64,000 nucleotides of DNA from Gymnorhina tibicen (lineage: Eukaryota > Chordata > Aves > Passeriformes > Artamidae), in NCBI GenBank assembly GCA_013399875.1, contig VXAZ01009370.1, forward strand, positions 814,161 through 878,160, in the 5' to 3' direction. The position numbers and the translations under genes were made by a program. Of this stretch, positions 23,340 to 36,117 are shown in pieces (the stretch's first letter is position 1; each line of letters begins with the position of its first letter). Below the pieces are notes generated by a model that did not search any database, was not told the origin of the DNA, and was given only the letters and a program-made list of their open reading frames with translations.

Positions 23340-23580
23340 GATGACGTCACCCACCCGCGCCTCCAGGAGCCGGCGGAGCGTTGCTCAGCACATGTGTTCC
23401 CGGTGGGCTCTTTAATTCCCAGCGGGGCTCCCTATTGGCCAGCGCGGTGATTGACGGGCCGACAGCCAACCAGATGCCGCCGTTCTCCCCTCCCAGCCAA
23501 TGAGGGGCAGGGGGCGGGCGGCGGCGCCAAGCGTGGGGCTGAGTTGAATGTGCCGAGGCGGCGGCTGCGGGAGGTGCGTG
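23340..23580 (+). promoter_or_regulatory. C7orf50: CpG-rich promoter, assigned to C7orf50
   Basis: A CpG-dense block carries a perfect CRE TGACGTCA (23,342-23,349), an inverted CCAAT box (ATTGG 23,434-23,438), a direct CCAAT box (23,497-23,501), a GC box GGGGCGGGC (23,511-23,519) and an E2F-like GGCGCCAA (about 23,523). A non-coding first exon may end at the donor GAG|gtgcgt (23,573/23,574). It is assigned to C7orf50 because the next plus-strand exon, 1.2 kb on, encodes that protein's N-terminus and lacks a promoter of its own. Confidence 0.7.
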
Positions 23581-24813
23581 TGAGAACGGGCGGGGGACGC
23601 GGCCCTGCGGCTCCCCGGGGCGGCAGCGGCTCCTCCGGGGGTCCCTCTGCCCGCCCGCAGCTGCGGCAGGGGCGGGGAGGCCCGGCCCGGCCCGGCCACA
23701 TGCGTGGCGGTGGCTGAGTGGGCTGCGGCGAACCCGGAGGTGTGCGTTGGGATGTGGAGCAGGGGGTTTGTGCTGGGACGCGGACCCGGGGCCGTGTGTT
23801 TTGGGAAGCGAGTCCAGGAGACCTGGCTGGGCAGGAGCCGGGGATAGGTGCTGGCTGTGGGGCTGCCCTCCTGCCCAGGGCATGGCCGTGCCTGACACGT
23901 GCCAGGCCTGGCTCCGGTATGGCTGCGGTGCCAAACCCCTCCTTTGGCAGCTTCTGCTGTGTTGGGAACCTCCCAGCGTGGGTTTGTGGGTTGCTTTCTA
24001 TTTCAGAGCGTGTTTCAAGGTAAATGTTTGTGCCTGGGACAACAGGCGCCTGTGGAGTGAAACTGACACCGAAACGGACACTGAAACCGACAGTGTTGGG
24101 GAAAGCCGCTTAAATCAGATCTTCTCACAAAGAAACAGTAGGGAGTTACAACTAGACCCGGTTTCAGAACCGTGTTTTCTGCAACTCCTGTTCACCTTTA
24201 CTCTTGTGTCAGTCTAAAATTAAAGCTAATGAGACAATTCTTCAAGCGTAGTCGTACCACGTTAACCTATATGAAAACAGAAAAAAACCCTGCAGTTTAA
24301 ACAGAAGTAGAGCTTTAAATCTCTTTAGTAATCAAATAGGCTCACTTGTGAGTGCATACGTGTATTAATGAGATGACTGATAGTCACATGAATGTATTTT
24401 GAGATGAGAGAGGTCTCACTGGTGTTATCTGAGTTGATCCAACAGTTCAATATTGTGTGTTGTCACCTGCAGAAAGCACAACCTCAGTTATGGGGAATTC
24501 CTACCAGGAGGGTCACTGGGGCATTTTCCACAACTGGTCCTCACAGGACAAAAGGTGTGGAGATTCCTGCAGGAGATTGGCATTTGAGTTTTACAGCACC
24601 TTAATTACAATGTATTCCTAAAGGAAACACAAAAATTCTCCAAAATGAATCCACTTTCAGTACAGACATACATTTCATAGTTAAGCGGTCACAAATAATT
24701 AGCATACCAGTGTAATTATAGTATAACTGTCTTTATATGAGACTGCCATTTAATATTAAAAAAGGTTCTAACTGCAGTTTGGTGGTTTCTGTTACAGAAC
24801 AGTTCTATTTTAG

Positions 24814-24943
24814 AATGCCGAAAATGATGGTGGAAAAAAAAGAAAAGAAAGCGGAGAAAAGAAAAAAGCTGAAGCAACATGTGGCCCAAAAGGACGAGCT
24901 GGAAGTGGAAACTAAACCGAAGAAGAAGAAGCAAAAGCTGCAG
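24814..24943 (+). CDS. C7orf50: C7orf50 homologue, first coding exon (partial gene)
   Basis: The exon is bounded by an acceptor (ttctattttag, ending 24,813) and a donor (CTGCAG|gtttgg, 24,943/24,944). The ATG at 24,815 opens 43 codons in phase 0. The peptide is extremely lysine/glutamate-rich, starting MPKMMVEKKEKKAEKRKK and ending KPKKKKQKLQ, like the basic N-terminus of C7orf50, a small nucleolar/RNA-associated protein of about 190 residues with a C-terminal WKF (DUF2373) domain. Position supports it: in humans C7orf50 follows ZFAND2A on the same strand and hosts GPER1 in an intron. No WKF exon was found further on, so the rest probably lies beyond 64,000. An alternative acceptor at gttacag (24,791-24,797) would lengthen only the 5' UTR. 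Confidence 0.72.
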
Positions 24944-25426
24944 GTTTGGCTCTTTAATTCAACACAATATGGATTTGTTATTGCTGTAGATTCTGTTCTG
25001 AATGTGAGTGTAGCGTTGGATTCAGTTGCAGTGGTTCCTTGGATGCAATATGCCTGGATTGGAAGCTAAAAAGGAAAAGACAAATTAAGCCAAATCTGGG
25101 TACAATCGTAGCAGGCAGAGAGGTGATCTCTGTTTGTTTTGGATGTTTTTGTGAAAGACAGAGAATGGGTGTGGGTGAAAGGTGAACCAAGTGAGGAGCT
25201 GTCATATGGCAATCTCGGCGTAGCTTCAGTCTTCACATGATCCTGAGTGCCTGGGAAAACATGAGAGATGTTTTCTTGGAAATTCTCCTGGTTTTTGGAC
25301 CAGGATGTCAAGTGGCCAGAAGGTGTCAGCAGTCTCTTTGTATTCCTGAACATTTTAGGAATTATTTTATGAGAATGAAATTAGCAATCTCAGTATGTTA
25401 CTTAAGTGGAATCTTGGAGCTGGAAG

Positions 25427-25488
25427 GGTTTTGGTTTTTTGTGTTTTTTGGTTGGTTTTTTTTTTGGTTTTTTTTTTTTTTGTGGTGG
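25427..25488 (+). repeat. T/G-rich low-complexity tract
   Basis: An alternation of T runs with GG (ggttttggttttttgtg and so on) over about 60 bp. On the opposite strand it is an A/C-rich tract of the kind seen again at 29,930, 48,605 and 60,228. Confidence 0.85.
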
Positions 25489-27437
25489 AAATTATGCATG
25501 AACGGGACAATCCAATTCTGCTGTTCTTAGCGGCTGCTGTGGATGAGGACCAAAGAACTGTAAAGCAGTTCAAGAAGTGGGGAAGGAAAGCAGTTTTTTT
25601 CCCTCAGGAATTCTTGAGGATCACCTCAAGAAGCCATGGTCTTAATTCTCTTATGTTTCCTGGCCTAACATAAAATAGATGTGCAAGCTGCTTGTTACTT
25701 CCTTTATCATGAGATGTATAGCACAATGGAACTCATAGAAATAAAACTTAGTACTTACTTTGTTACTACACTTTATTTAAGCTCATTGGCAAGAACATAT
25801 TTAAAGAACTTTTGCATTCATAAGTGTCTCTAGGTATTGCATTTAGAGTTTGGGAAGCTTAAAATAAGAAAAGCCAACGTGTTGGCAGAAGCTATTCGGA
25901 GGTCTGTACATTTTTGCAGTTTTGAACTCAGCAGAAATGTTGCTAAGTAAGAAAAGACTGCATCTTTGTCAAAGCAAAAATAGGAAAATTTGTATTTATG
26001 GCTTAATAAGAGGGAATGTTTCTCTTTTCCTTTGTGTTGTAGACTGTGGATTTGCAGTGCTAAAGTTGAACTTGAGTGAAAACAATTTTCCAGGAAAAAA
26101 CAGTGTGAAAATTCTATTGCCTGTGACAACATTTGTAATTTCATGTAAACTGCCAAACGTTCCAGGTGGGCTTCAAGCCCCTGGTAAGTTTTTTACAACA
26201 CCCAAATGAGTTTTGCGGGCTGTGCAGACTGCAGGACTGCGAAAGAAAGAGCAAACATTAATGGAAAGAGGAATCCTTAACACCGTTAGGGAACACCACT
26301 AAGCACAACAGTTCTTGGAATCATAAAAGTTGATGCCAGTGGGTGGCTTGAACATGTATATAGTGAGTTTTAGGGAATGCCATATAAGGTCCATGACAAG
26401 CCATTTCTTGGCATCAGCTTTATAAACTGTAACTGTTGATAGCAGGGAAGTCGAAGTTAATGGACCGCTTTTTTGTTTGTTTGAAATGACCGTGGAGAAT
26501 GAAAAACGTGAGGCAGATCTCAAACAATTGTGCTTCAGAAGTGGTTAAAGAATTAGTTAATTGCTTGGCAGGGTGATTGTTACTCAGTGTAAGTGCTCCC
26601 GGCTTGGTGTGAAATGCTTGGTTCAGGCGCACTGGCATTTGTGCTTTAAAGTGCTTTTGGTCATCAAACCTTGTCAGCATGGAAAGGGGAGCAGAGAACA
26701 AGGTAAAACTGCTCTGTGTGAGCAGGAGGATCGGGAGGAACTCTGTGCTCAGTCAGTGTGGATGGTTCCAAGTCAGAAATTTAGAACAAAAATCAAGGCA
26801 ACTGCTGAGAAGGTTTCTTCTGCACCCTTACTTCCTTTAATTTGATTTCTCCTACTTAAAAATGAGCTGGAATTTTGCTAGATCGACAGGAATTCCTGAG
26901 CTATGGTAACTGGCAGTAACTGAATTAAAGAAAACTCTTTCTGGCATTCTTAAAAGTAAGGATGGGTACAGTAAGATTCCTAAGGAGTCTTATACGTGGT
27001 AGAAAGAAGTCAAAGTGTTTGGTGGGACAGAGGTTCATTAAGTCACTTTCCTGTCATTTACTTTTTTTTTTTTTCAGTTCTAGTACAGCAAATTTAATCT
27101 CCAAAGTGGAAAATACAAATCTCTGATTGATTTTGTTACAGAGCTGCAGGCAAGTTGAGGTGTGTTTTAAGTGACTGGATTTAGTGTACACTGATCACTC
27201 CTTCAAGAAATTTGTTTCAAAAATTCTTACCAGCCTTAGACTAAGGCATTTTTCCTTGGAACAGCTTGACCTTTCAGGGTAATCTTGATGCTTTATTGAT
27301 TTTCGTCTACTCAATTTCTTCTGTTTACACTAAATAGAAGCAAGCAATTCAAGACCAATATGAATGTTTTCGTGAGTGATCTTAGAACCACACAGCTCTA
27401 AATGAGACATCTGTAGTGGAGCCGAGTTTTAAAGTTT

Positions 27438-27459
27438 AATTAAGTTTTAAAACTTAATT
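27438..27459. repeat. 22-bp perfect AT-rich palindrome
   Basis: AATTAAGTTTT is followed at once by its exact reverse complement. A second palindrome, with 9-bp arms GATCTTTTT/AAAAAGATC around one base, lies 80 bp on at 27,540-27,558. Confidence 0.9.
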
Positions 27460-30400
27460 CAGCCTTGTGGTTTTTCTGACTGATTTTCCTAATGTTACTG
27501 TTCTATTTACCTACTTGAAATAATCACACATTTTAAGCAGATCTTTTTAAAAAAGATCACTGGACATTAGTTTTACATGTTTTTAAATTACTTTTATGGT
27601 TTACTAACATATGTTGAACTATCAGAATGTTTAAGTTTTTTCTTTCAAACTGCAATATAGGTGAAGAAAAGAGATTTAAAATGTGCCATCTAGACTGGTG
27701 GTTTGAAGCTGGATATTGGCTTCTTAGGCAACAACTTCCTGATGGATCTTTTCTGACAAGTCAATTTTGTTTCAGTTCTCTGAAAAAAACCCCAACCATT
27801 TACAGTATTGTTAACGTGTCATCTTGAAATAACAGAACCCCTGGAAGTGTTTCTTTGCAATTACCCCCGTTTCGCTTCTGTTTATGGATTTCTCCTTTCA
27901 GCCTTCAAACTTTCAGCTGCCTCAGTGCCCCTTTACTGGAACCAGCAGTCCTGACAGTTGCAGCTCTGTAGGTAGGGAGCAACATGTGGTTGCTTTGTTT
28001 CCCAGGGCTATTTGTGTTCTGCCCAGAATGACTTTACTGTGTCAAAGGATCTTGTCATTTACGGGCAGGTCTCGTTGCTGCGCTGCTGTTTGCAGAGCTG
28101 CTGGCTTGCTGCAGAAGGGTAGGAAATTCTTCCAGAACAGAACATCTGTTGGGCAAGACTCAAAATTCGTAACCCGTGGAAAACAATATTAATTTCCTGT
28201 CCCTTCCCAATTTAGTCTAGTAAACATTGTAACTTCAAGGAAAATTAGAATGACTAAGGGACTAATGACTAATCTTTGTAAATCAAATCCCCTTGTTCAT
28301 GGTTGAAGGGTACTTTAGGTAATGCTCATGCAGCCAGTGGGTGTTTTCCTTGTGCTTCCTTGTTATCTTCAGCATTGCAGATGGTTGGAGGAGGAGGAAT
28401 CAACATTTTCCTCAGCTAAAGGCAGGATCAGTGGGAAAGGAACTTAATTTTTGAGATTCCATACAGATACTACAAATAATGGCAAATAAACAAGTAGCTC
28501 ATGGTGTTTCTTTCATCAGAGTGTGCAGGTGCTCAAACAGTAAGATCTGTTTACTAGATGGAAAATGGCAAAATTTGTAAAGAAAGGGTTTTTCTGTTCA
28601 GCTTTTTGGAGGTTATCATAAAGAGCAATATAGAGTTATTAAGCTGCAAAGCAAACCACAGAAAAAAAAAAAGGATTCTTTAAAATCACTGTTTGGTTGT
28701 AGCAGTGGAAAACCCCATCAAATTATGTTTCAGCTGTGGAGATAAACATTTTGGGCAAGAGCTCGGTGGAATTGCTAGGAATGCTACTTTGATATGATCT
28801 CTAATGCTGCTTGTAATCAGGTAACTGGGCTAGTAATTTGAATGTTTAATGAATGCAAACCAGACATTGGTGCAAACTGATGCAGCAGATACTGTAAAGC
28901 TATCATCAGATAGTGTATTTATTTGTTTGACAACCCACTAATTCATCCCAAAGCCTGTTCTTGAAATAATGAGTTGTGGATGATTTGCAAACAAACTCAG
29001 TAATCCTTTATTGTTCCCTTAATTTATTTTTCTAATTAATGGGAAGCTTATCTTGTAACCATCAAAATAACTTGGTTTACATTTTCCCATCCTAAAAAAA
29101 AATGCCATGAAGTTAACAACTAAGGATTTTCTTCTGATGATCAGGCTACCAATATTAACTGTATCTTATATACATTAAAAGTATATTTTGGAGACTGTTT
29201 GCATTGCAGTTCCACTGTCCACTCTTCCTGCACTTCTTTGGTTTTGCTGTGCTTGCTTAATCTTCTGTTGTAAGTATTAGTGTTATCTGAGGTTATTCAT
29301 TTTTGTTCAAGGAATATGTAAAAGAAAAAAAATCTTAAATATAGAAAAAAAAAGTAAATAAATTCCAAAAAGTTAATTTTATTTAGCATAACCTCCTAAA
29401 ATAATAATCTTTTTTGACCAATTTTAAAGCAGCTTTAACATGCAAATAGAGTTTTGTCCATGTTATGAAGAGAAGATGACATAATCTTTCATTTTCCCCC
29501 ATCCCTCCATCTCCCCCTGTGCCTTGATGGAAAGATACATCAGCAGAAAGCAGTTTCTCAGTGATAAAAGAAGGGGTGGGAGCTGTTTCTCAAAATGGCC
29601 AAGCTAAATGTCAGGATGGATATTACTGTGCTCTCGTTAGTCTGCTGGGTTTTGTCAGTCTGTAATTAAAATGTTGGGCCCATTTCTCTTTGCTTTGGGT
29701 TACCTTTTGGTTGAACGTTTATCCTTGGGTTATTTTTTTTACTTGCACGAAGAGCCAACTTTGCTGGCCCACTGGCTTCCTAGTGCCTCTCCGTGTGGTG
29801 GCCTTCTGATAGCTGTAGGAAATAATTATGAAGCTCTAAATCCATGTGGTATTTATGGCTTACTGTGTGACTTCTTGCTTGGTTTATCTGCTCGCTTATC
29901 TATGCAAGATTTCTCAAATTAGGAAAACTTAAAAAAAACCAAACCAACCACAAAACAACAAACTTTGAGGGCAGCTGGTTATGGGACTGAAACATTTGTT
30001 TCCTGCTAACACTTCTTCATCAGAATATTGATAGAGTTGCTTCCAATTATTTTATTAAATTAACCATACATTTATTTATTTTTAAAAAAGGGGTAGATTT
30101 AATTGTGACACCCATGTAGTGTTTATAGAGAATAGTAGGCCTTTTGTAAACAGACATGTCTAAGAAGGTAGAGAATCGTGTCTGAAATATGGATGTGCAT
30201 AGATTAGGCTGAATAATTTTACATTCCTTTGAAAATTATTTTTGTAATGGTACGAATAGATTTCCCAGGAAAGAGTATTCACAGCTGGGAAAACAGTTGC
30301 TACTTTGAAGATGGTTTTCCCAGGCGAAAGGCTCACGTCCCCAACTGTGTTTGGTATAAACAATATGTGGTGTGTTTCTTGTGTTTAAAGGAATTGTGCA

Positions 30401-33400
30401 TTCTTCATTACATATTAGCCAACAAGAGTTTCATGCTAAGTCTGGGTATTTGCCTTAATCTGTATCCATTCAAAGTTAATTCCCTACTTTTATTAATAAA
30501 GCCAGGGTATTAAATTGATGGGGAGTTTGGTGGTGAAACACAACAGTCCCTTCTCTGCTGTTAAGAGGGGAAATTCTTCCTTCTCTTCTCGGAGCACGTA
30601 CTTGTTGTTTCCTCTCAGACCTCATTCTCTGCTTGCTGGTGAGACCTTCCTTGATGGTTCCTGTTGGATTTCTAGTAGAAATCCTTGCTTTCATGCTTTA
30701 GCTGCAAATATCGAAACAAAACTGAAATTCGGGACAGGATTTCCACTTGTGGGTTGAATTTGTTGAATGTTCAGTTGTGGAAGGAGCAAAGGCAAGGTTT
30801 GCTTGACTGTGTCACCCAGCTCCAGCCCAGTGAGAACACTGTGAAAACACAGTTTTCTGCCCTTCTTCAGTAAAAATTTTATTCTGGTTCTGTATTGATG
30901 ACTTCTATCTCCTCATAGAGAGAGGCATCATCAATGAAAATTGCTGGAAAAAGGCCCAAGTTGTTCAATATAGAAAACTTGGCACAAAACCTCAAAATGT
31001 GTAACTTCAGTCAAAAAAAAAATCCCATTAACATGTTTGAATTCACAAAATGCCTTCACTTGGCAAGAGATTAACTTGTAAGCTTGAAAGTATGTTTGCT
31101 GCATTCTGATACAGGATAAAGAGCAGAGAAATGGGCATTCAAAGGCAATTATTTTTGACAGGGTTTGAAACTTGGAAGTGTGTATGGTATAATGTATTAA
31201 TGCAGGCCTGATTCTTGTGGATTTGTTACTTCCTCTTTATTGCTCTTAGTACTGTTTTGTTAATGCTAATTGGTTCAAAAAACCTAAAATGGCACAGATT
31301 TGGATATTTAAAATATGCTTATTCTAAAAAGCAGCCCTGTCCTTGATGAAATGCTGCTGCTTGTTTAAACAATGTGGGAGTCTGGTATAATGATTTTTAT
31401 AAAATATGACTTTCTGTCTGTTGATGAAATAGATTCAAAAATTTAAAACCCCCAGTGTTTTGGCACAGATAAAAGGGGGTGGGGGGAAGGCTGCTTCCAT
31501 AGTATGAATGAGAAATGTGAAGTTTCCTCCTTCAAAATGCCTTTTGTGTTTAGATGCAATATTGTGAACCACATGAAAGATCAGTGTATATTTATGTATG
31601 TTAATAAATTACAGCATAGATAAAATGGCTCTTGGGTATTAGATCAAAGCCACACAGATTAATAAATACTTGGAAAGTGCTTGTCTGTTACATCCAACAA
31701 GTAATTAGAACAGAAAATTAATCTTTTGACTTTTAGAACCTGCCTGAAATATCGAGGGTACAAGCATGGAGGTATTTGACAGGGGAACCAGACTCTGTCT
31801 TTGAATGCATTTACCTGTTCCTAATTGAATCCCACGGGAGTTCTGTAGGACATCAAACGGAAGAGCATCAACCAGTGTTTTATTAAATTTCTCAGCATTA
31901 TCTCAATAATTTGCATCTGTAAACCAGGCTGTTGCAAAGAGCATATACATAAGGGCAGACAGCTCTTCCTACCATCTCAGAGTCTGAAAGATGTCAAAGC
32001 TGTTCAGAGAATGTACCGAGGGCTTAGGGCTGCATCGCTTAAAAAGGAGCAGAGTGGTTATGTAAAGAGAAGAGAAAATCTAAAGTATCCGTGGAAAAAT
32101 ACATGCTTTTTAGTAAGTGTCATTCCATCTTACCTTTACATTATGGATGGAATCCTAAAGGGGAGTTATTCATCCTTACCCACTCGTAAAATAACCAGGT
32201 GGTTACAGAATTGTTGTACTGAACTGTAACACACAGGTCACTGAAATTGGTCATGGGCTTTTTGTGAACTTAGGAGCCTTCATGCACCTCCCTGGCTGAT
32301 TCTTTTTTCGAAAATACCTTTGGAATAGACAAGCTTTTCCTGTTTTATTATGAAAGTCCCATCTTTCGTGGCTTTCAAGCCTGTACTCCAAAGGCATCTT
32401 TTAATAAAGTTGTGCAGTTGGGGCTTTTTTTAATTGTAAAATTTACCATTCTTTGCTTAAACTATGCTTGTCTTCTCTACGTTTGTCTAGATTAAGTCAT
32501 GATCTAGTTTGAGCTTAGAATAGAAGCAATCAACTGTCCTGATCCGATATGTCTTGGAATAAAAGCTCTGGCCAAGACCCAAAAGGTCTCACTTGGTATC
32601 TGTGAGAGTCAAGAAGAGCACAAATCAGCAGGGGACAGGGCCAGTTTTCCATGGCTCCTCATGGGCCCCTTGTTTTGGGCTGAGGATGCTGTCAGGTTTG
32701 TGTGCTCCAGAGCTGACTCCAGCAGTGCCTCTGCCAGCAAGGCTGGGCTTCTGATCCCACAGCACTCCAGCAGTGTCACCCATCATCAGGCAGCTTTAAT
32801 TAGCATAAGAAAATAACATGTCATGTTTCTCACTGTTCTAGAGAATGAGCTTGTAATATCAGAAGTAATTATTCTGACTCTATGTCTTTGGAAGCCAAGC
32901 AAGTTTATAAATTAAGTTCCCACACACATCGCTGTCTGTAACGTCTTCCCACCTTGATACTCTGTTGCCAGGTGGATATTTGGAATAATGTCACATTGTT
33001 TAAGTGAGCTCCTTCCTTGGTTTCTTTCTCAGTTTGCTGTGTGCACTTCACTGTGGAGCACAAGAGTTAAAAGGTTTGTGTAGTCAGGTACAGGCTATTT
33101 CTCTTTTGTAGTTCTGAATGGAGAGAGAATGAAAGGAAGAAAATCTTATTTGCCATTATATTACTGTTTCTATTGAGGGAATGCCTGGGAAAGGAAATAT
33201 TTCTGCTGCTGAGGCAGAAAACAAATCTATCTGCAGCACTATTAGGCAATTCTGCCACTGAGCTCTTTCTGTAAAAATTGCCTTAACTCCAATTCAAAGG
33301 ATAATTTAACAATATCCTAATAATTTTGCCGTTTCTCTACTATGTCTTTTTTCTCCCCACAGTTTTTTAAAAGTCCTTCCAGAAAACACATTCAATGCAA

Positions 33401-36060
33401 TTTGAAAAGGTCTTAAACCTTTTCAGTGATTTTGCTTGCAGGTCAAGTGAACTGGGACTTGTAAGCAAAGCTGCTGCTTTGGAAAGGCTTACCCTGCTGC
33501 ATTAAATATTTATTTTGAGAAGGCAGGGTTTTACTTTTTGGTAATGAACAGCTCAGTAGTTTAATTTAGAACTTTGAAATGTCTGTATATACCTGTAGCA
33601 GACTGAACAGTGTGAGGAAACAGGCTGGAAACTTGAATATGGTTTTTATCCTGGGGGTTGAATGGTTTCAAAAGCCATTCTAGACGTGCAGGTGACTTTG
33701 TGAGACTCAGACAATCACCTTTATATTTTGTAGTGGCATTTAGTGGACGTGTGTAAAATAAGTGAAGTAGCATGTAAGAAGGGGAGTTGAAAGCAGAGCT
33801 GATCCTGCACAGTCTGCAGTCCTGAGAGGGCATTGCTCTTGTGTTGGCACCTTGGGTGGCTCAATATGCAGCTGTTTATTCTTAGCTCCTGGCTGTGTCA
33901 TGCTGCCGTGTGATGGAATGGAAGTCTAAAAGGAAGACCAAACCCAAGGGTTAAAAGTTTATTGTATTAAATGTCGCTGTGGGATAAATAGTTTGGACAA
34001 TGCTGTTGAAGAAAGGACACCTAAATTATAAATATGAATGGAGGGTGTTCAGATTTTCGTGTCTGGTGTGTCTCTTTAAAACACAGCACAGGGCATGTAC
34101 CACAACACACCTCCCTGGCAGCACAGCTTAAGGGTGTAGAGAAAAGGTATTCTGTGTGCATGGCTTAAAAGTGACTTGTTCCCCATCACATGATGTTGCA
34201 GTTTTAACATTAAAAAGGACGAATAAACAATTCATTTGGCCCTGTGATGCTCTGTGATGAAAACTTTAAATATTTGTCTGATGGTCTGAGTGGGTAAGGT
34301 AAGACTTAGAGTGAAAGGGAAGGATACTGTCCCTTAAGTTCAAACCAAGCCCTTATCGTTGTTGTTTTCAATCAAAATCAAATTAATTCATTGGCTCACC
34401 TTCATGAGTAGCTATTAAAATTCAAACCTGCTTCTTCATACACTCACTTGTTTTTAGTTATGCGGAAACAAGTTCCAACGGAATTAATGATAATCAGGGT
34501 TGAACCTGACATGCTTTTACTTATGGTAAACCACTCTTTAACACATGTTTTATGTGACAATCCTAACCATTTAAAATTGTCCAGACAACCTTCTCCCTTT
34601 TGCAATCTTAATAAACAGCTGAGAGAATACAGCAAAATCCTTACACGGGAAAAAATTCAGTTATACTCTAACACAAGTTGATGGCTGGAAAAAAGATTAG
34701 AGCCTGCACTGTACAGCCAGCGAATTTTGCTTGAAGCACAGCTACTTTGTCTGAAACTTTACAAGCATTTTCTTGTAAAACTTGGTGCTCAATTTTTTTT
34801 TTCCAAGCTTTTGAAGGGAGAGGTGACTTTTCTTGCATCCTGCCCATACAGAATCTGGCATCGCCTGACTCATTGATTCAAATTCTCTGTCACATGCCCT
34901 CCCATCCTGCAATGCCTTTCATAAATGAATCAAGCTTTATCTTTAGACTGACCGACTTTGCATTTCTGAGAGGTGGATGTTGTGTCTGCACAGTCGGTAT
35001 TCAGCGCATCTCCTAAAACTGTTAAAAGAATGCAAGGTTACAGCATCTCTTTAACATGTTAAAGAAGTCTCACATAACTCTTTTTCTCATACCTTTTTAC
35101 ACAGCTGAGGGAAGCCTGTTGCTTTCAGTTGCATCAGGCCCAGATTGGTGCTAGTTTGTGCTGTTTGCATTAATTTTGTTTCTAGATATTCAGTTAAACT
35201 CTGTGCATTCAAGGCATTCCTGTGCTAAGGTATTATTTTCAAAGGCAGTTAATGGTTTCAGGGAATTTTTGATTATTCCCTCTCTCCTCTCTTCTGTGAG
35301 CTTTTCCTAATACTAGGCTTTTCATGTCTGGAAACGTGGTATAGACTATTACAGCAAAGATTGTAAGCATCTGTGATAAACAGGCTTTTAAATCTTATAG
35401 TTGTCATCAGTCCAGTGTTTTAGAAAGGCATATGGAATCCTTTCCTTAAACTCAGCAATTAAACAATTCGTGAGAGACCAGAGGAAAAAGTGAAGAAGTT
35501 GTATCAAAAATTCTTGCTATCCCATTCCCTTTTTCCTCTACAGTCTAGAAAAGGTTTTATTTACTGGCAATTATGTTCTTTGGAATTAAAGAAAATGACA
35601 CATCCAGCTGAGACCTTTTTGGTCCATGGATAAGCCACAGTAGCGAGTTACTGCAAGATGATGGCTTGCAGAAAGCATGTTGTGTACATAAACACATGGA
35701 AGTTGTATGACATTTCTGTAAATATTACTTGTACAGAGTTACTGTTAAAAAAAAAAAAGCTTTGGGAATAAGTGTGCAGTTTTTTCAGCTGGGAGAGTGC
35801 TTTGCATTTAAAGTAAGAAGTATGTTTAAATTTAGTAATTTCAGGCACAGTTCATAAGCCTGTACTGAAATATCAGCAGTAGGGAATCATCAGGTATTTT
35901 AGGTTTGTAACTGGGTTTTAAACATGCAATAGGTTGTTTTGGATTGAGTAAATACTGTTTTCTTAATGCTATAGTAATCTAATCTTTCCTAGATTTCACT
36001 GTATATTACTGAATGTGATCACTTAGAAACAAACTATTTTATAGGATGCCTGAGCAGGCA

Positions 36061-36117
36061 TTGCTGTTTGTTTATTATTTTAAGCTGGTATTGCTGTTTG
36101 TTTATTATTTTAAGCTT
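36061..36117 (+). repeat. 30-bp tandem duplication (two copies)
   Basis: A unit beginning ttgctgtttgtttattattt and ending taagct(ggta) is repeated exactly: 36,061-36,090 and 36,091-36,117. Perfect identity over 27 bp suggests a recent replication slip. Confidence 0.95.

Noticed and set aside
22541..23450. Long plus-strand open frames before the C7orf50 promoter
   Set aside because: They run through a GC-rich minisatellite and CpG-rich promoter where stop codons are rare; no domain is seen.
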